The notes: a model not told the origin generated them from the sequence alone. DNA of 64,000 bases from UBA5078 sp051252515 (GCA_051252515.1 JBPOFS010000001.1:124001-188000); one strand, 5' to 3'; shown: positions 27,085 to 36,103, counted from the stretch's first letter. Program-made: numbers and translations.

Positions 27085-27184
27085 GTATAAGTCTGCGAAG
27101 CTCTAGCGGTTAATTACGGCCAGGCAGGCATGTAGTCATGCTCTGATATTTTATCAGGCGTGTTAATCGAGATGAGGCAATAAT

Positions 27185-28480
27185 ATGAATAATAAAGAGG
27201 CTTCTCAGCCAGAAGCGATTGAGCAAGAGAGTGAAGGATTGAATTTAAAGAAGCTCTGGGCGTACGTCGGCCCAGGCATGTTAATGGCAGGGGCAGCAGT
27301 CGGAACCTCTCATATTGTTCAGTCTACTCGGGCTGGCACCGATTTCGGTTTCCAACTGTTAGTACTTGTCCTGCTGATCAATTTATTGAAGTACCCTTTC
27401 TTTGAGTACGGCCATCGTTACGCGATCGCAACTGGCGAGAATTTGCTTGATGGCTATAAACGTATGGGCAAGGGGTTTCTATACTTGTTTATAGCCTTGG
27501 CAGTCGTCTCTGCCGTGGCATCCACAGCAGCGGTAACATTTCTTACTGTTGCCATTCTGCAGCATTTTATCGGACAAGCCTTGCCCGCAACAGTCTGGGC
27601 AGCCCTAATCATGGGGGTTTGCGTATTGCTCTTGAAAAGTGGCCAGTATCGTCGGCTTGACGGCGCAATAAAGCCGATAATGGCACTCCTTGCGGTAACG
27701 ACATTGATAGCACTAGTTGGCGCTATCTTTAGCGAACCGGTAATAGCCCCCGATTTTGTAGCAACGTCTCCATGGACGCTTAGCTCACTTGCTTTTCTAG
27801 TGGCATTGATGGGTTGGATGCCAGCCCCTATCGAAGTGTCTGTCTTCCAATCCCTTTGGGTACAAGCCAAAGGTGCCTCTCGCGGTAACAAGGTTACAAA
27901 ACAAGAGGGGCGAGTTGATTTCAACGTAGGTTATGGTCTGAGTACCATACTGGCCGTTGCCTTTCTCAGTCTTGGCGCATTGGGCTTGTACGGGACGGGT
28001 ATCAGTTTACCTGATTCGAGCGGAGGCTTTGTGACGCAATTTGTTGACGTCTATGTGCAATTGCTTGGCAGCTGGGCAGGACCATTAATTGCGGTGGCAG
28101 CCCTTACAACGATGTTCTCTACGACAATTACGGTTATTGACGGTTACTCTCGATCTCTAGCAGCGGGAACAGAATTGGCGGCATCCGATACAAAAAAGGC
28201 CTCATGGCATTATATAGGATGGATGGCTTTTATCTGCCTAAGTGCACTGACGATCATCATGTTATTTGCGCAATCGCTTACTGGATTGATCGATATCGTT
28301 ACCATCATGGCCTTCCTATCAGCACCAGTATACGGATACCTCAACTTCCGCTTGATCATGTCAGACCACACCCCTGATGATATGAAACCTGGAAAGTTCA
28401 TGTATTTTCTCAGTTGGGCCGGCATGATATTTTTCGTTTTAGTCGGTTTAATATTCATCGGCGCTCGCTTATTCTCCTGA
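27185..28480 (+). CDS. Divergent Nramp-family transporter
   Basis: A 431-residue membrane protein with about eleven hydrophobic segments and the Nramp opening VGPGMLMAGAAVGTSHIVQS. In classical Nramp metal transporters this helix carries DPGN; here the aligned residues read GTSH. In helix 6 the MPH motif reads MPAPIEVS. Loss of both metal-binding motifs suggests a substrate other than Mn2+ or Fe2+, or another coupling mode. Divergent from paaZ and followed by a strong terminator. ATG 27185 follows GAGGCAATAAT. Confidence 0.8.
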   Translation: MNNKEASQPEAIEQESEGLNLKKLWAYVGPGMLMAGAAVGTSHIVQSTRAGTDFGFQLLVLVLLINLLKYPFFEYGHRYAIATGENLLDGYKRMGKGFLYLFIALAVVSAVASTAAVTFLTVAILQHFIGQALPATVWAALIMGVCVLLLKSGQYRRLDGAIKPIMALLAVTTLIALVGAIFSEPVIAPDFVATSPWTLSSLAFLVALMGWMPAPIEVSVFQSLWVQAKGASRGNKVTKQEGRVDFNVGYGLSTILAVAFLSLGALGLYGTGISLPDSSGGFVTQFVDVYVQLLGSWAGPLIAVAALTTMFSTTITVIDGYSRSLAAGTELAASDTKKASWHYIGWMAFICLSALTIIMLFAQSLTGLIDIVTIMAFLSAPVYGYLNFRLIMSDHTPDDMKPGKFMYFLSWAGMIFFVLVGLIFIGARLFS

Positions 28481-28496
28481 TCGCACTCCAAAAACG

Positions 28497-28537
28497 AAAA
28501 ATGCCCGATCACACAAAATGATCGGGCATTTTTTTTG
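28497..28537. terminator. Bidirectional terminator between the Nramp-like gene and bkdB
   Basis: ATGCCCGATCA (28501-28511) and TGATCGGGCAT (28519-28529) form an 11-bp perfect stem with loop CACAAAA, flanked by A and T runs on either side, so it can work for both converging genes. Confidence 0.88.
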
Positions 28538-28553
28538 AACTCGATTCCTGTGA

Positions 28554-29813
28554 CTACTGCCCCCACTCCTCTATCGTTTTCACAAAATGTGCTAAGAAAA
28601 GATTAGTTTGATAGGCGTCTAAGGCGCGATGGTCAATGCTCAGAGACACATAACACATCGGTTTTATTTTCAGTTCGTCTTCACCATTAATCGTTTCTAC
28701 AACCACTCGCTTTTCGAGCTTGCCTACACCAAGTATTGCTACTTGTGGTTGGTTGATAATGATGGGCGCCGCAAACAGGCTGCCACTGGTTCCGTGATTG
28801 GAGATGGTAAACGTGCCGTTGCGCATATCTGCTGGCGCTAGATTACCGGATCTGGCTTTCTCGGTCTGTTGCTGGAGCGCCTGGGCGATCTTGAATAACG
28901 ACATATCCTGTACTTGCGCAATTACCGGAACAATCAGTCCCTTATTCCCCAGCGCCGTACCCACACCAATATTCACATCCTCAATAATCTCCAGATGATC
29001 ATCATGGTAACGCGCATTAACCTCTGGAACTTCCTGAATGGCAGCGACCGACGCGGCAAGGAAATAGGCAGTGAATGTCAGATTGATCCCTTGCTCTGCA
29101 TATTCCTTTTTATGCCATCGCCTGTGCTCGATCACATTGCTCATATTCATCTCGAAAACACTGGTTACATGGGGAGATGTTTCAAGCAGGCTATCGACCA
29201 TGTGCCGAGCAATGGCCTTGCGCATGGTGGTGTGCGGAACTTTACGGCTTCGCAGCTCCGTGCGTGCTGACACCTTGGTCTCGGGAGTGGATGTTTGTGG
29301 CTGGCGCTCCAGAAACTGCAGAACGTCATCACGCGTAACTCGTCCGCCGCGACCAGACCCCGACAAGCTCTCTAGATCGAGGTTGTGCTCGCGAACCAAA
29401 CGGCGCACGGCAGGACCCACTAAGTTGCAATTCTCCGCCTCAGGGTTAGAGCCTGCATTGGAAGGGCTGTGCTGCGGTGCCTCTGGTGCGGCAGCTAACA
29501 CAGGCTTCCTTTCACTAGACGATGTCTGTGGTCGAACCGCAGACGAATCAGTCTGTATGCGCCCAAGCACAAATTCTGGTGTGATTTCCTGATCTTGCAC
29601 GGCCAGCATCTCGACGAGTATTCCGTCAGCGGGCGCAGGAACCTCCATGGCCACCTTGTCGGTCTCCAATTCAAGCAGTGGATCACCCGCCTTAACGGTA
29701 GCCCCTAGCTCGACCAGCCACTGTGAAAAGCGAGCCGCGGTGCCTTCAATTTGACCGTCTTCAATGGTCACGTCCACGTGGCCAGAATTGCTTTGTTCAC
29801 TCAAATTTCCCAT
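28554..29813 (-). CDS. bkdB: Branched-chain 2-oxoacid dehydrogenase E2 (dihydrolipoyl acyltransferase)
   Basis: A 419-residue E2 with one lipoyl domain (lysine in ELETDKVAMEVPAP), a flexible linker rich in Ser and Pro, a peripheral subunit-binding domain (VGPAVRRLVREHNLDLESL) and a catalytic domain ending in SLSIDHRALDAYQ, where the active-site His and Asp lie. The usual glycine after HRxxD is Ala here. Seventeen bases after bkdA on the same strand. No E3 (lipoamide dehydrogenase) gene follows, so E3 is probably shared with another complex. The succinyl-transferase alternative is less likely given its partner E1. Confidence 0.85.
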   Translation of the reverse strand: MGNLSEQSNSGHVDVTIEDGQIEGTAARFSQWLVELGATVKAGDPLLELETDKVAMEVPAPADGILVEMLAVQDQEITPEFVLGRIQTDSSAVRPQTSSSERKPVLAAAPEAPQHSPSNAGSNPEAENCNLVGPAVRRLVREHNLDLESLSGSGRGGRVTRDDVLQFLERQPQTSTPETKVSARTELRSRKVPHTTMRKAIARHMVDSLLETSPHVTSVFEMNMSNVIEHRRWHKKEYAEQGINLTFTAYFLAASVAAIQEVPEVNARYHDDHLEIIEDVNIGVGTALGNKGLIVPVIAQVQDMSLFKIAQALQQQTEKARSGNLAPADMRNGTFTISNHGTSGSLFAAPIIINQPQVAILGVGKLEKRVVVETINGEDELKIKPMCYVSLSIDHRALDAYQTNLFLAHFVKTIEEWGQ

Positions 29814-29830
29814 TGCGAGATCCTCTATTC

Positions 29831-31963
29831 TTATATGGTAATAAGGTCGATGATTTTCGACACAATGGCTTCAACTGACGGCAATGCGGCATTGAGGAGG
29901 TTGATGTTGTGCGGACTCGGAATGTCCGGCATCGCAATGCGGGTTATCGGAGCATCAAGATCAAAGAATGCTTCGTTAGCCAAAACCGCGGCGATTTCCG
30001 CACCAAATCCAGCAGAGAGATTATCCTCATGGACGATCAAGCAACGCCCCGTTTTCTTCACAGATTCAAGTACACAGTCTTTGTCCCACGGCTGCAAGGT
30101 TCTTAGATCAATCAGCTCTACATGGCCGGATCTCAGGTCATGCTGCCGCTCGTATTCTTTGATAGCCGCCTCACACCGAGCCACCATCGCCCCCCAGCTT
30201 ACGATCGTCAGTTTAGAGCCTTCATAGAGTGTTTTAGCCTTGCCGAATGGCACGACAAAATCATCGCCCGGATAAGGACGTCGCGCCCATGCATCATCCA
30301 GTAGAGTGCGGTGTTCGAAAAAGATGGTGGGATTATTGTCTCGCAGTGCAAAGCGCAGCAGCCCCACCGCATCTTCAGCATTAGATGGCATGGCGACTTG
30401 CCAACCCACTTTGTGTACCCATTCGACCTCATCACTCATCGAGTGCCACGGATCACCGCGTCGGGCAAAGCCGCCAGGGATACGCACTACCATCGGTGCC
30501 GCAAATTGATTGGCAGTGCGCCAGCGCATGATGCCGGTATCGGAAAGCTGTTCCGCTGCGGGCTCTGCGTACTTACGAAACTGTATTTCCGGCACAGGCA
30601 AAAGCCCCGAGAGCGCCAGCCCGACGGAACGCCCAATAATGCCCTCCTCAGAGAGACTCGTGTCAAAGACGCGACGGTCGCCGTACTTTTCATTAAGCCC
30701 CAAGGTAGCACCGTGAACTCCGCCTTTGGGGCCTACGTCCTGCCCGAAAACCATCATCCGAGGATTGATAGACAATTCATTATCGAGCGTAGTTCGAATG
30801 GCAGTCAGCATATTAAGCCGAGGCCCCGTGGGTGACGGAGTGTGCGTACCCGCAGGCATCACATGCCCGTCTGCTGCCAGCCCACCGCGTAGTTGGATCT
30901 CTGGTTTTCCATCCGCTGCCGTTTCCGCAAATGCATACCGTGTGAGACGAGCGGTATCGGGCTCTGGGCGCTGCTTAGCCAGCTCAACGGCGCTGCGAAC
31001 TTCATCAATGACATCAGTTTCAAGCTTGTCCCATTGGCTCTTACTTATGATGTTCCTTTCAGCGAGGAATTTACGCAATTTCGGCAAGGGGTCACGTGCC
31101 TGCTCTTCCGCGATCAACTTCTCGGGCTTGTACTTCTGTGTGTCTTGGAAGGTGTGTCCGCATAAGCGTGGCACTTTCAGTCGCAGCAAGCATGGGCCTT
31201 CGCCAGAACGCACATGCGCTACCGCCTCGCTTATCAACTGCGGTGTCACTTCTGGGTCTGTACCGTCACCGTCGATGATTTTCAAGTTGCGATAGGAGGC
31301 GAGATTAGCGACTTGATCCCCGCCAGGGGTTTGTACTGTTTGCGGCACGGAAATCCCGTAGCCATTGTCTTCAATAAAAAATAGGTGAGGAAGCCGGTTG
31401 GTTGTGGAGATATTAAGCGCAGACCAGAATCCATTAGTAGACATGGAGGAATCGCCTCCCATGGACACACCGATTGCCCCTCGATAACTCTCGTCACCCA
31501 GCTCGTCACAATGGTACTTGATAGATTGCGCCCAGCCGGAAATCGACGTGTACTGTGCGCCTACACCGCCACACATGGGAAACAGAATGGCCCCATCTCT
31601 TTTGGGGTTGGGATAATTGCACACCACTCCGATATCACGGCCATCGCTATAACCGCCGGCCTTGGCCATGCAAGGGGCAATCGCATCTTCTAGCTCCAGA
31701 CCAAGCGTCAGGACAAACGGGCGCGATCGATAATAGCCTGTGGCAGCATCGTGGGGGTGAGTAAGCAGAGACCCGAGTGCAATCTGGGCAAGATCGTGGC
31801 CCCGTGCGGAGAACTGGTTGAATACGAGTTTAGCTGGAACCAACTCGCTTTCTTCGATGTGGTCTATAGCCCGTGACTGGAGCAGAATCCGCGCGATTCG
31901 ATGCCAGTCGAACTCGGGATGTGTTACAGAAGATGACCTTAAGTTCTTAGCGACTGTGTTCAT
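29831..31963 (-). CDS. bkdA: Branched-chain 2-oxoacid dehydrogenase E1, fused alpha and beta subunits
   Basis: A 710-residue protein joining E1-alpha and E1-beta, which are separate in many bacteria. The alpha part has ARGHDLAQIALGSLL and the thiamine-diphosphate region beginning MGGDSSMSTNGFWSALN and ending EDNGYG. The beta part, from about residue 385, has NPRMMVFGQDVGPKGGVHG, SEEGIIGRSVGLAL and IDLRTLQPWDKDCVLESV. It converts Leu, Ile and Val 2-oxoacids to acyl-CoA with BkdB. ATG 31963 (MNTVAKNLRS) follows GAGGCCAATA; an in-frame ATG 135 bases upstream would run into the divergent promoter region. Confidence 0.9.
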   Translation of the reverse strand: MNTVAKNLRSSSVTHPEFDWHRIARILLQSRAIDHIEESELVPAKLVFNQFSARGHDLAQIALGSLLTHPHDAATGYYRSRPFVLTLGLELEDAIAPCMAKAGGYSDGRDIGVVCNYPNPKRDGAILFPMCGGVGAQYTSISGWAQSIKYHCDELGDESYRGAIGVSMGGDSSMSTNGFWSALNISTTNRLPHLFFIEDNGYGISVPQTVQTPGGDQVANLASYRNLKIIDGDGTDPEVTPQLISEAVAHVRSGEGPCLLRLKVPRLCGHTFQDTQKYKPEKLIAEEQARDPLPKLRKFLAERNIISKSQWDKLETDVIDEVRSAVELAKQRPEPDTARLTRYAFAETAADGKPEIQLRGGLAADGHVMPAGTHTPSPTGPRLNMLTAIRTTLDNELSINPRMMVFGQDVGPKGGVHGATLGLNEKYGDRRVFDTSLSEEGIIGRSVGLALSGLLPVPEIQFRKYAEPAAEQLSDTGIMRWRTANQFAAPMVVRIPGGFARRGDPWHSMSDEVEWVHKVGWQVAMPSNAEDAVGLLRFALRDNNPTIFFEHRTLLDDAWARRPYPGDDFVVPFGKAKTLYEGSKLTIVSWGAMVARCEAAIKEYERQHDLRSGHVELIDLRTLQPWDKDCVLESVKKTGRCLIVHEDNLSAGFGAEIAAVLANEAFFDLDAPITRIAMPDIPSPHNINLLNAALPSVEAIVSKIIDLITI

Positions 31964-32112
31964 TATTGGCCTCGTTGACGGCTTTATTGTATTTCCGGAT
32001 GCAAATCTGGCATCGGTCACTTTTACCAGTACAGTATTGTTTCTGAACATATATGCCTTCAATACCGCAGACGGCTGAGGCGAGGTAAAAGCGGACAATC
32101 GAGCGCAAAAAG

Positions 32113-32130
32113 CGTAAACTTTTGTTTACA
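32113..32130. promoter_or_regulatory. TyrR-box-like operator
   Basis: CGTAAA-CTTTTG-TTTACA matches the TyrR/PhhR box TGTAAA-N6-TTTACA at 11 of 12 positions. It lies 27 bases before the TyrR-like gene and 150 bases before bkdA, so it could serve autoregulation and bkd control. Confidence 0.7.
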
Positions 32131-32156
32131 CCGCGAATGCCTTTAAAGGAGCCAAC

Positions 32157-33656
32157 ATGCGAGTTGAAGTGATTTGTAAAAACAGGCTGGGGATACTTCA
32201 CAGCATCATGGGCATTCTCGTGGAGTTCCGTATAAATTTGGCCAAAGGTGAGGTTGGGGGCGATGATGGCAATGCCATCTATTTCTATGCTCCTGGCATG
32301 TTGAAGATCCAGTATGCCAGCGTAAAACCCATGATTGAAAAGCTGCCGGGTGTTCGCCGAGTGCGGCTAATATCCCTAATGCCCAGTGAGCGACGGCACA
32401 GTGAATTGAAAACGTTACTCAGCGCCCTGGACCACCCAGTACTGTCGATCAACACACAAGGCAGCATCATCGCGGCGAATCGGGCAGCGGCAAGAGCATT
32501 TGGCCAACGTGTAGATGAAGTCCCCGGCTTATCTCTACAGGCTCGGGTTCAAAACATTGACCTAATGCCTATGATTGAACGGCACAATGCTCGCTTTCGC
32601 GCATTACCTCTGATCATAAACGGTAAGACCTGGTTAGCCGATATCACTCCCGTGTATGCCGATGACGTTATTACACACGATCCTGAAGCGACTCTGGCCG
32701 GAGCGGTCATTACGCTAAAAGAAATGTTGCTCATGGAGCAAGACGTCACGGCCCACGCAGAGCAACTAGCTGAAGGGTTCGGCGCACTCTACCCGCACGG
32801 CAAAGCCATGGAGGTCTTGGTAAAACAGGCCAAACAGTTTGCGAGACTCAACGTTCCCTTATGGATCAGCGGTGAGGAGGGAGTGGGCAAGGAGCGCTTG
32901 GCAAGGGGCTGTCATATGGTTGGCGATCAAGCGGCGCAACCGTTTCGTAAAATTTACTGCACAGGTAGTGGCGACCTAGAGTTTTTAGAGAACCTAAACC
33001 GAATCTCCCTCACTAACTCTGACATCACAGGAACCCTGTACCTTACCAATATTCACCGTTTGGGAATCGAAGCGCAGGTGCGCTTGGTACAATTCAATGA
33101 TGAAAGAGAAGCGTCAAACAGCGGCCTCCAACTGATGGTTTCGGTGCAAGAAGGCGCTGAGGACCGCTTAATACCTGAGCTTCGGCGTGCTCTGGGCGGC
33201 TACCGGTTGCTAGTGCCATCGTTGGGGGAGCGCCATGATAGTTGGGATGCCTGTGTTCGGGATGTATTGGATATGGTGTGTAAACATACGGGCAAACCGA
33301 TGCCGAACCTTGATGACTCAGCCTATAAAGCCTTGCGCGAGTATCATTGGCCAGGGAACCTGCGTGAACTGGAGACGATCCTCTTACAGACGGTTGTACT
33401 CGCAAAGGACAAAACGGTTTCGCGAACTGACCTGAAGCTGCCTGAAGCCAAGCGACTAGATGGCAAGTTACATTTAACATTGAATCTAAGAGCCGTTGAG
33501 TTGGGCTACAAGGAGTATCGGGAATATGTCGATAGAGAACTCCTAGGAGTTTTATATCGAGACTATCCCAGTGCGAGACTGTTGGGGCGCCGCTTGGGTT
33601 TATCGCACACCGCGATTGCTAATCGCTTGCGAAAATTGGGCATGGGCGGCAGTTAG
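32157..33656 (+). CDS. TyrR/PhhR-like transcriptional regulator with degenerate AAA+ motifs
   Basis: A 499-residue regulator with the TyrR layout: N-terminal ACT domain (MRVEVICKNRLGILHSIMGI), a PAS domain (HPVLSINTQGSIIAANRAAA), a sigma54-activator type AAA+ region at about 210-430, and a C-terminal helix-turn-helix (LGRRLGLSHTAIANRLRKLG). The Walker A is GEEGVGKE (Thr/Ser replaced by Glu), Walker B reads LYLTNI instead of LFLDEI, and no GAFTGA loop is seen. It therefore should not activate sigma54 polymerase; a TyrR-like sigma70 role is likely. Divergent from bkdA with a TyrR box in its own promoter region. ATG 32157 follows AAAGGAGCCAAC. Confidence 0.85.
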   Translation: MRVEVICKNRLGILHSIMGILVEFRINLAKGEVGGDDGNAIYFYAPGMLKIQYASVKPMIEKLPGVRRVRLISLMPSERRHSELKTLLSALDHPVLSINTQGSIIAANRAAARAFGQRVDEVPGLSLQARVQNIDLMPMIERHNARFRALPLIINGKTWLADITPVYADDVITHDPEATLAGAVITLKEMLLMEQDVTAHAEQLAEGFGALYPHGKAMEVLVKQAKQFARLNVPLWISGEEGVGKERLARGCHMVGDQAAQPFRKIYCTGSGDLEFLENLNRISLTNSDITGTLYLTNIHRLGIEAQVRLVQFNDEREASNSGLQLMVSVQEGAEDRLIPELRRALGGYRLLVPSLGERHDSWDACVRDVLDMVCKHTGKPMPNLDDSAYKALREYHWPGNLRELETILLQTVVLAKDKTVSRTDLKLPEAKRLDGKLHLTLNLRAVELGYKEYREYVDRELLGVLYRDYPSARLLGRRLGLSHTAIANRLRKLGMGGS

Positions 33657-33664
33657 CAGAAGGC

Positions 33665-33691
33665 TAATCAAGTGGTTTGCCCCCTTGATTA
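33665..33691 (+). terminator. Hairpin after the TyrR-like gene
   Basis: TAATCAAG and CTTGATTA pair across 11 bases, eight bases after the stop codon. No T-run follows, so it may be a weak or factor-aided terminator. Confidence 0.35.
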
Positions 33692-33778
33692 CTATTGGCA
33701 TTGCGCAAGCGCGATGGGATACTCTTACTCATTGCTTAAAAATAACGAAAAATAATTCTAATCAGACACGAGAATATT

Positions 33779-34744
33779 ATGCGACAACTATCACTATTAA
33801 CGGCACTGCTCCTGTTAAGTTCATCAGCAACTGTGATCTCGCAGGAATCCGCACATAATTCCAACCGTGCTAATCCCCTTATAGAAATGCACGAAGATGG
33901 CCAAGCCATCTTTGGGCTTTACGCCCCAGCCAATCGACCCGCAAATCGAAACCCGCAGAATCTTCCAAACAAATCACAGCCTGAATTGGCCAAAGAAACT
34001 CTTGGGGTTAGCAATAGTGATTTCCTCTTCAACGGAAGCATGGAGTCCTCCATGGAACAAGCGCTTCCAGTTTGGGTTGAATATGTGGAAGCTTTGGTCG
34101 AGGCAGGTGCCACCATCAACACGCATCCGGCTATCGTCAAAGCTCCTAAGATTGCCGATGACTACGAAGCGGCAACGCACAACATCGCACGGCAACTCGA
34201 CACTGGCGTGGCAGGGATAATGTTTGTGACCGTCGAGAGTGCGCAAGAGGTCGAACACGGACTTCGAGCAATGCGTTACAAGTCCAACGGCGGACTACGA
34301 CCTGATGAATCAGTTGGAATCGCTCCGACCTACTGGGGTTTGTCCGACGAGGACTACAAAGCGAAAGCCGATTTGTGGCCAATCAACCCAGAGGGTGAGT
34401 TAATTAACTGGACCGTCGTGGAAAGTGCCAAAGGGCTAGAGAATGTTCGGGAAATTGCGGCTGTTGATGGGATCGGTGTGCTATGGCCTGGTGCCGGCAC
34501 ACTTCGAGGGCTCTTCTCCACCGAGAACGAACAAGGGGAACGAGTCACTAACGAGGAAGAATGGGAGAATGCAATCCAACAAGTCCTCGCGGCTTGTAAA
34601 GAGTTTGATGTTCCATGTGGCTTCCCAGCGACCACTAATGATATCGAAATGCGGATGGAGCAAGGCTTTTCAGTTTTCGTAATGTCATGGGGCGAGAATG
34701 GTTTTGCCACAATCGATATGGGCAAGAGCGCTGCGCGTGATTGA
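33779..34744 (+). CDS. Second exported HpcH/HpaI aldolase-fold protein
   Basis: A 321-residue protein with a signal peptide (MRQLSLLTALLLLSSSATVIS). Aldolase-fold landmarks are TGVAGIMFVTVESAQEVEHG and the later INWTVVESAKGLENVREIAA. By eye, the metal-binding Glu is kept in VVES, the arginine of the VRVP motif is Lys (IVKAP), the His-bearing loop is lost (NGSMES), and the second ligand Asp is Thr (GAGTLRG). It shares export and these losses with the protein at 12911-13729. It stands alone, between a regulator and a convergent pair, 122 bases after the TyrR-like gene. No function is assigned beyond the fold. Confidence 0.65.
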   Translation: MRQLSLLTALLLLSSSATVISQESAHNSNRANPLIEMHEDGQAIFGLYAPANRPANRNPQNLPNKSQPELAKETLGVSNSDFLFNGSMESSMEQALPVWVEYVEALVEAGATINTHPAIVKAPKIADDYEAATHNIARQLDTGVAGIMFVTVESAQEVEHGLRAMRYKSNGGLRPDESVGIAPTYWGLSDEDYKAKADLWPINPEGELINWTVVESAKGLENVREIAAVDGIGVLWPGAGTLRGLFSTENEQGERVTNEEEWENAIQQVLAACKEFDVPCGFPATTNDIEMRMEQGFSVFVMSWGENGFATIDMGKSAARD

Positions 34745-34785
34745 GCCAAGGAACTAAAGCAAGGCATCCCCCGACTATTAACAGC

Positions 34786-35286
34786 TCAACGCACAATATA
34801 GTCTCTGCCTTCGAGGCAAGCACTGAACGCCCGGCGATAGGCTTGCGCCTGTTGCAGTAATTCCTTGTTTTGCGCAAGCACTCGCTCGCCTTTTTCGCGG
34901 GCCTCGGCTTCCACCTGACGCTGCCCCTCGGACTGAATTACCGCTCCGGTTGCCGTTCCCACACCGGCACCGATCACGGCTGCGCGCGAGGAATCACCGA
35001 TCGCCACACCGACAATGGCACCGAGAATAGCGCCGACTCCCACTGCATTAGCATTGGGATTTTGTCCTACAGGAACGCGTACTATTTTCGATTCGCTTAC
35101 ATTCTCGGCAGTATTGGGATTAAACCCAGTTTCACGGTTTGCCCACACGAAACACTCGTAGCGATCTCGCTCCTGCTGAGCTTCGTCTTGGTTTTTGGAG
35201 GGATAGATATACAGATCCCCTTCTGCTGCGAAGGCGACACTGCAATTTACAAGCATGACTAAGGGTAATAGTTGTCTGAGTTTCAT
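34786..35286 (-). CDS. Exported glycine-zipper protein
   Basis: A 166-residue protein with a signal peptide (MKLRQLLPLVMLVNCSVAFA). The middle is a glycine-zipper-like hydrophobic stretch (VGAILGAIVGVAIGDSS, GAGVGTATGAVI), often seen in outer-membrane-associated proteins. The zipper is inserted into a module shared with the upstream gene: ERDRYECFVWANRETGFNP before it and YRRAFSACLEGRDYIV after it. Start and upstream stop overlap as ATGA, indicating translational coupling. The function is not known. Confidence 0.7.
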   Translation of the reverse strand: MKLRQLLPLVMLVNCSVAFAAEGDLYIYPSKNQDEAQQERDRYECFVWANRETGFNPNTAENVSESKIVRVPVGQNPNANAVGVGAILGAIVGVAIGDSSRAAVIGAGVGTATGAVIQSEGQRQVEAEAREKGERVLAQNKELLQQAQAYRRAFSACLEGRDYIVR

Positions 35287-35894
35287 TTTACGGAATACTC
35301 CCTACCTTCAAGGCAAGCGGAAATTGCGCGCTTGTAATCCATCGACATATTGGTGTCCTGACCACTAGCACTTGGATCGAAACCGGTTTGACCCTTTGCC
35401 CACACGTGGCATTCGTAACGATCCTGGTCGCGCTGCTCTTCGGTCTGGCCCGCCATGGGATACACAAACACATCGAAATTCTCGACAGTGGCGGTTTCAT
35501 TCATGACATTGGGCGAACCCTCTGGCGCCTCCACGACCACATAGTCTCGGGTCCGGTCATTCCATAAGTAATAGGTTGCATTGACATGGTAATAACGGCG
35601 ATTACCGATGCCGAAGCTGACAAAGCCGACTGGCAAACTGCTCACTCGTGCACCGATCGGTGCCCCAATCACAACATAATCTCTGCCACGGCGCTCATAG
35701 AATGAACCCGAACTATAGAAGTAGTCTCGATTGCGCACCGAAATGACACTATGCTGGCGAGGGAGCGTGCGAACAATCGCCCCGCGGCGGTCGAATGTCT
35801 TGCGATCAGGCTGGGCATCTGCACTACTCGACCACAGGCAGGCGATCGTGACGGCGCTGATAAGAGCGGCAATAAAATTTATGTTGAAAGACAT
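35283..35894 (-). CDS. Exported protein resembling the DUF6515 family
   Basis: A 203-residue protein with a signal peptide ending near SSADAQ. The middle has repeated Tyr/Arg-rich beta segments (YFYSSGSFYERRGRDYVVIG and YYHVNATYYLW), and the C-terminus carries DQDRYECHVWAKGQTGFDP ... YKRAISACLEGREYSV. That module recurs, split, in the downstream coupled gene. Conserved cysteines in the two halves may pair in the periplasm. ATG 35894 follows GGAGTACCAGA. Confidence 0.7.
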   Translation of the reverse strand: MSFNINFIAALISAVTIACLWSSSADAQPDRKTFDRRGAIVRTLPRQHSVISVRNRDYFYSSGSFYERRGRDYVVIGAPIGARVSSLPVGFVSFGIGNRRYYHVNATYYLWNDRTRDYVVVEAPEGSPNVMNETATVENFDVFVYPMAGQTEEQRDQDRYECHVWAKGQTGFDPSASGQDTNMSMDYKRAISACLEGREYSVK

Positions 35895-36015
35895 TCTGGT
35901 ACTCCGAATTGCTGTTGGTAGTGATTTATACGTAGCAATTCCAAAAACCTTGCGCGAAGAATTAAAAATATATTGTCGGCATAAACCAGGGGCTTAGATG
36001 CGGAAAAAATTGTGG

Positions 36016-36103
36016 GCTCAACGCCTATTGGAATTCCGTTATTTCGATGGGATACTCGTGCTCACCTTGAAAAACAAGTACGCACACTATACAAATGTTA
36101 TAC
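36016..36103 (+). repeat. Possible integron attC-like site, first of the cassette region
   Basis: Starts with GCTCAAC, which matches the R'' core RYYYAAC, and ends with GTTATAC, close to R' GTTRRRY. CTTG-AAAAA-CAAG forms an inner stem. From TTGGAATTCC (36028) onward it resembles the site at 37679-37774, including GGGATACTC and ACTATACAAATGTTA. Pairing between outer arms is limited, so this is tentative. Confidence 0.4.

Noticed and set aside
27061..27110. Sigma70 promoter at TTGACA (27073) with TATAAG
   Set aside because: The two boxes are only seven bases apart, so they cannot work as a normal -35/-10 pair.
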